Positions 62,077 through 64,000 of a stretch of DNA of 64,000 bases are shown here, one piece after another. The DNA lies in NCBI RefSeq assembly GCF_016859285.1, contig NC_053415.1, positions 17,059,001 through 17,123,000 on the forward strand. The letters run 5' to 3'. Position 1 is the stretch's first letter. Each line of letters begins with the position of its first letter. This DNA comes from Xiphias gladius. Its lineage: Eukaryota > Chordata > Actinopteri > Istiophoriformes > Xiphiidae. The position numbers and the translations under genes are program-made. The notes under the pieces are model-generated. The model ran no database searches. It saw only the letters and a program-made list of their open reading frames with translations, and had not been told where the DNA came from.

Positions 62077-64000
62077 ATTAACCCGGCTGAAGCAAAGCAG
62101 TGATTTTTATCATTCATTTCTTTTCATTTCTCCCTCCTCATTCATTTAATTTCTGCGACTCGAAGAGCATCCTGGACTTATTTAACACTGCTGGATCAAG
62201 CTTTGGTGGTTTGTGTGAAAAAAAAAAAAAAAAACTCAGTGAAGAATTACTGTGCATTCTTCTGTCTGATTTGGTAGTGTGAAGACTGAAGTTTGGGAGG
62301 CATCTATGTTTCGTAAAAAACATTTCAGCATTTCAGTATGATTCTTGGCTGACATGTGACTGTAAAAGCATTTTGTTCTTTGGAGGGTAGTGGATGTGGT
62401 GTCTGAAAAATTCACTTTGGCCTTCCTTTCAGTTGAGATATGAATATTTATAGAAAATATAAATTGGCCTGCTCATCCTATAATTCCTTGTGAAAGAATC
62501 CTATACTAGAGATAATGAGCAAAAATAATTACAAGTCCAGTATTTTATCTCGCAGATGTTCTGTCCCACACACAGTGCTCTGTGTTTTTCACTGCTGTCA
62601 GCGGAAATGTAATGTAGTACCCGGCCTGTTGATCACACCAGTGTGGTGGTTTAGCATAAATGTGCAGGAAGTTAAAGAGCATATCAAACGTTTTCTGTCA
62701 TTATCCTTTGTCGTAGCAGATGCCATGCCTCCACTCAACCACATATAGTTTACATATTGAGATACTATAGTTACTTAATGTCAAGTAAGAGCACTGACTG
62801 GCTATTTGAAGTCACAAGAAGTCAACCCCCAGAGAAAAAGAAGAGAGAGGAATAGGGGGAACAAGGAATTTGAAAAAAAAAACTTGAGGTTTTATTACAG
62901 AAAATATGTCACAGTAGACTACTGGTTCCCAATCTTTTGGGCTTGTGACCCCTTAAAACAAATCGATATCTACCTGCTACTCCCCGTCACAGATTATGAC
63001 CTTAATGTGGACATGAGTTGTGAACAGTTCAACTGATGGTTTTCCCTCTCAGGCAGTTCAATTTGAAGGTATGTAGGAGGCAGAAAGAGGTGAGATTATT
63101 CAGCATTTCCCTAGAAAAAAAAGGGAAGAAGTAAAGAAGTTTAAACAAATAATAATAAACCAACATTTCTGTAACTGAAATAATCAGTTTTCCTTCTTAT
63201 TCATTTAAATATCTTGTGACCACTTTTGATTTATCTCGAGGTCCCATGGAGGGTCCAGACCCCTATGCTGGGAACCACAGACACATCCATAGATGACATA
63301 GCAGAATATCTAATCATTGCTGTTAAGGAGGTTTTACTCAATGAGGCCATCAGCAAATTCACAATTTAATAATTAGAAAGCACAGACATACTTTATATGT
63401 AGTACTTTGTTTACCTAACAAAGATGTATTCTGATGTTATTACTACTGATACAAATGCACAGAAGGATTGGATCCACTGTCGGTTAGCACAATTATTACT
63501 GATATGAATAAAGACATTCCAAGTGTGATCTCCCAGAGCAGTGAACAGCTGATGAAAACTGTGATAAACTGTGATATATGAAGCTGTTTTCTTCTATGAT
63601 CTACTATTATTAGTGACCATCTCCTGCTGATATGTGTGGGGATTACTCAAAAAACAAAAGCCATACATTTCTGTTTTATGTAACTGATGCCCACAAATCC
63701 CTCGTCACTGCCGTCCTGAAAACTATGTGAAACGAGTCGGTGAACTTCTTTTCTGTCTCTTGAGTGGCCATTTTGCATGTCAGCAGTGGTGTCTGGTAGT
63801 CACAGACCCACACACAAGTTCTGCGCTTATAGTCTCTCTCTGTCTCTCTATTTTCTCACACACACATCAGTAGTTGTTGTTTTTCTCTCGTGGACAAAGC
63901 TCCGGTTCAGACAGCAGAGAGATAAAAGCGTGGAGGCATGTGCGAAGGCAGCGTTTGAGACAGGCCCGATTAGATCCAGCCTGAGGTCCCTCAGAGAGGG
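62077..64000 (+). other. btla 3' UTR and flank
   Basis: Begins with the btla 3' UTR. AATAAA occurs at 63507-63512, with an earlier AATAAA near 63150. It contains poly-A (62219-62234) and a TIR element (62929-63279). The last 130 bases are less AT-rich, with gagataaaagcgtgg, and could belong to a downstream gene; no coding sequence can be shown. Confidence 0.5.
62929..63279. repeat. TIR element, TGGTTCCCA ends
   Basis: The left end is ctactggttcccaatctttt with gggcttgtgaccccttaaaa next to it. The right end is ctatgctgggaaccacag, whose reverse gives TGTGGTTCCCAGCA. Familiar non-autonomous element of vertebrate genomes (probably hAT-like, inferred). Confidence 0.7.

Overview
The window is nuclear DNA of a ray-finned fish, and its mobile-element families suggest a percomorph (inference). 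The genes are split into short exons with GT/AG junctions and long introns. The DNA is AT-rich and full of CA/GT and poly-T microsatellites, fold-back terminal-inverted-repeat (TIR) elements and one L2-type LINE. I assembled the genes by hand from protein similarity, splice consensus and codon phase. Every junction given for the five main genes keeps the reading frame.

Layout. (1) 1-29220, + strand: gsk3b (glycogen synthase kinase 3 beta), exons 2-11 and 3' UTR; exon 1 lies before the window. (2) 39067-29800, - strand: nr1i2 (pregnane X receptor), complete coding region of 8 exons and 434 codons, convergent with gsk3b. (3) 46924-41394, - strand: cfap91/maats1, a ciliary radial-spoke/CSC protein, 17 exons and 766 codons, with an RFX X-box-like site upstream. 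(4) 49130-52613, + strand: a CD200 receptor (cd200r1-like), 8 exons and 314 codons. (5) 56523-55771, - strand: a tyrosine-motif cytoplasmic tail preceded by basic and membrane-like sequence, probably a TRAT1-like transmembrane adaptor; its first exon seems frameshifted. (6) 59124-62076, + strand: btla, 6 exons and 357 codons.

The order gsk3b-nr1i2-cfap91 matches human 3q13.33. CD200R1, BTLA and TRAT1 map to human 3q13.1-q13.2, so the fish locus brings parts of one ancestral 3q13 block close together. The first half holds a housekeeping kinase, a xenobiotic sensor and a cilium gene. The second half is a small cluster of lymphoid/myeloid regulators: CD200R and BTLA are inhibitory immunoglobulin-superfamily receptors, and the third gene carries ITIM-like and YxxM motifs.

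Most worth a second look: the ITIM/YxxM tail gene with a one-base frame conflict; a BTLA ectodomain whose F-strand cysteine is tryptophan and whose tail has degenerate ITIM/ITSM motifs plus a C-terminal extension; GT repeats at both ends of gsk3b intron 4, one abutting the 3' splice site; an isolated NTR/TIMP-like minus-strand exon; and an ETS/AP-1/MEF2/GC-box cluster in gsk3b intron 3.
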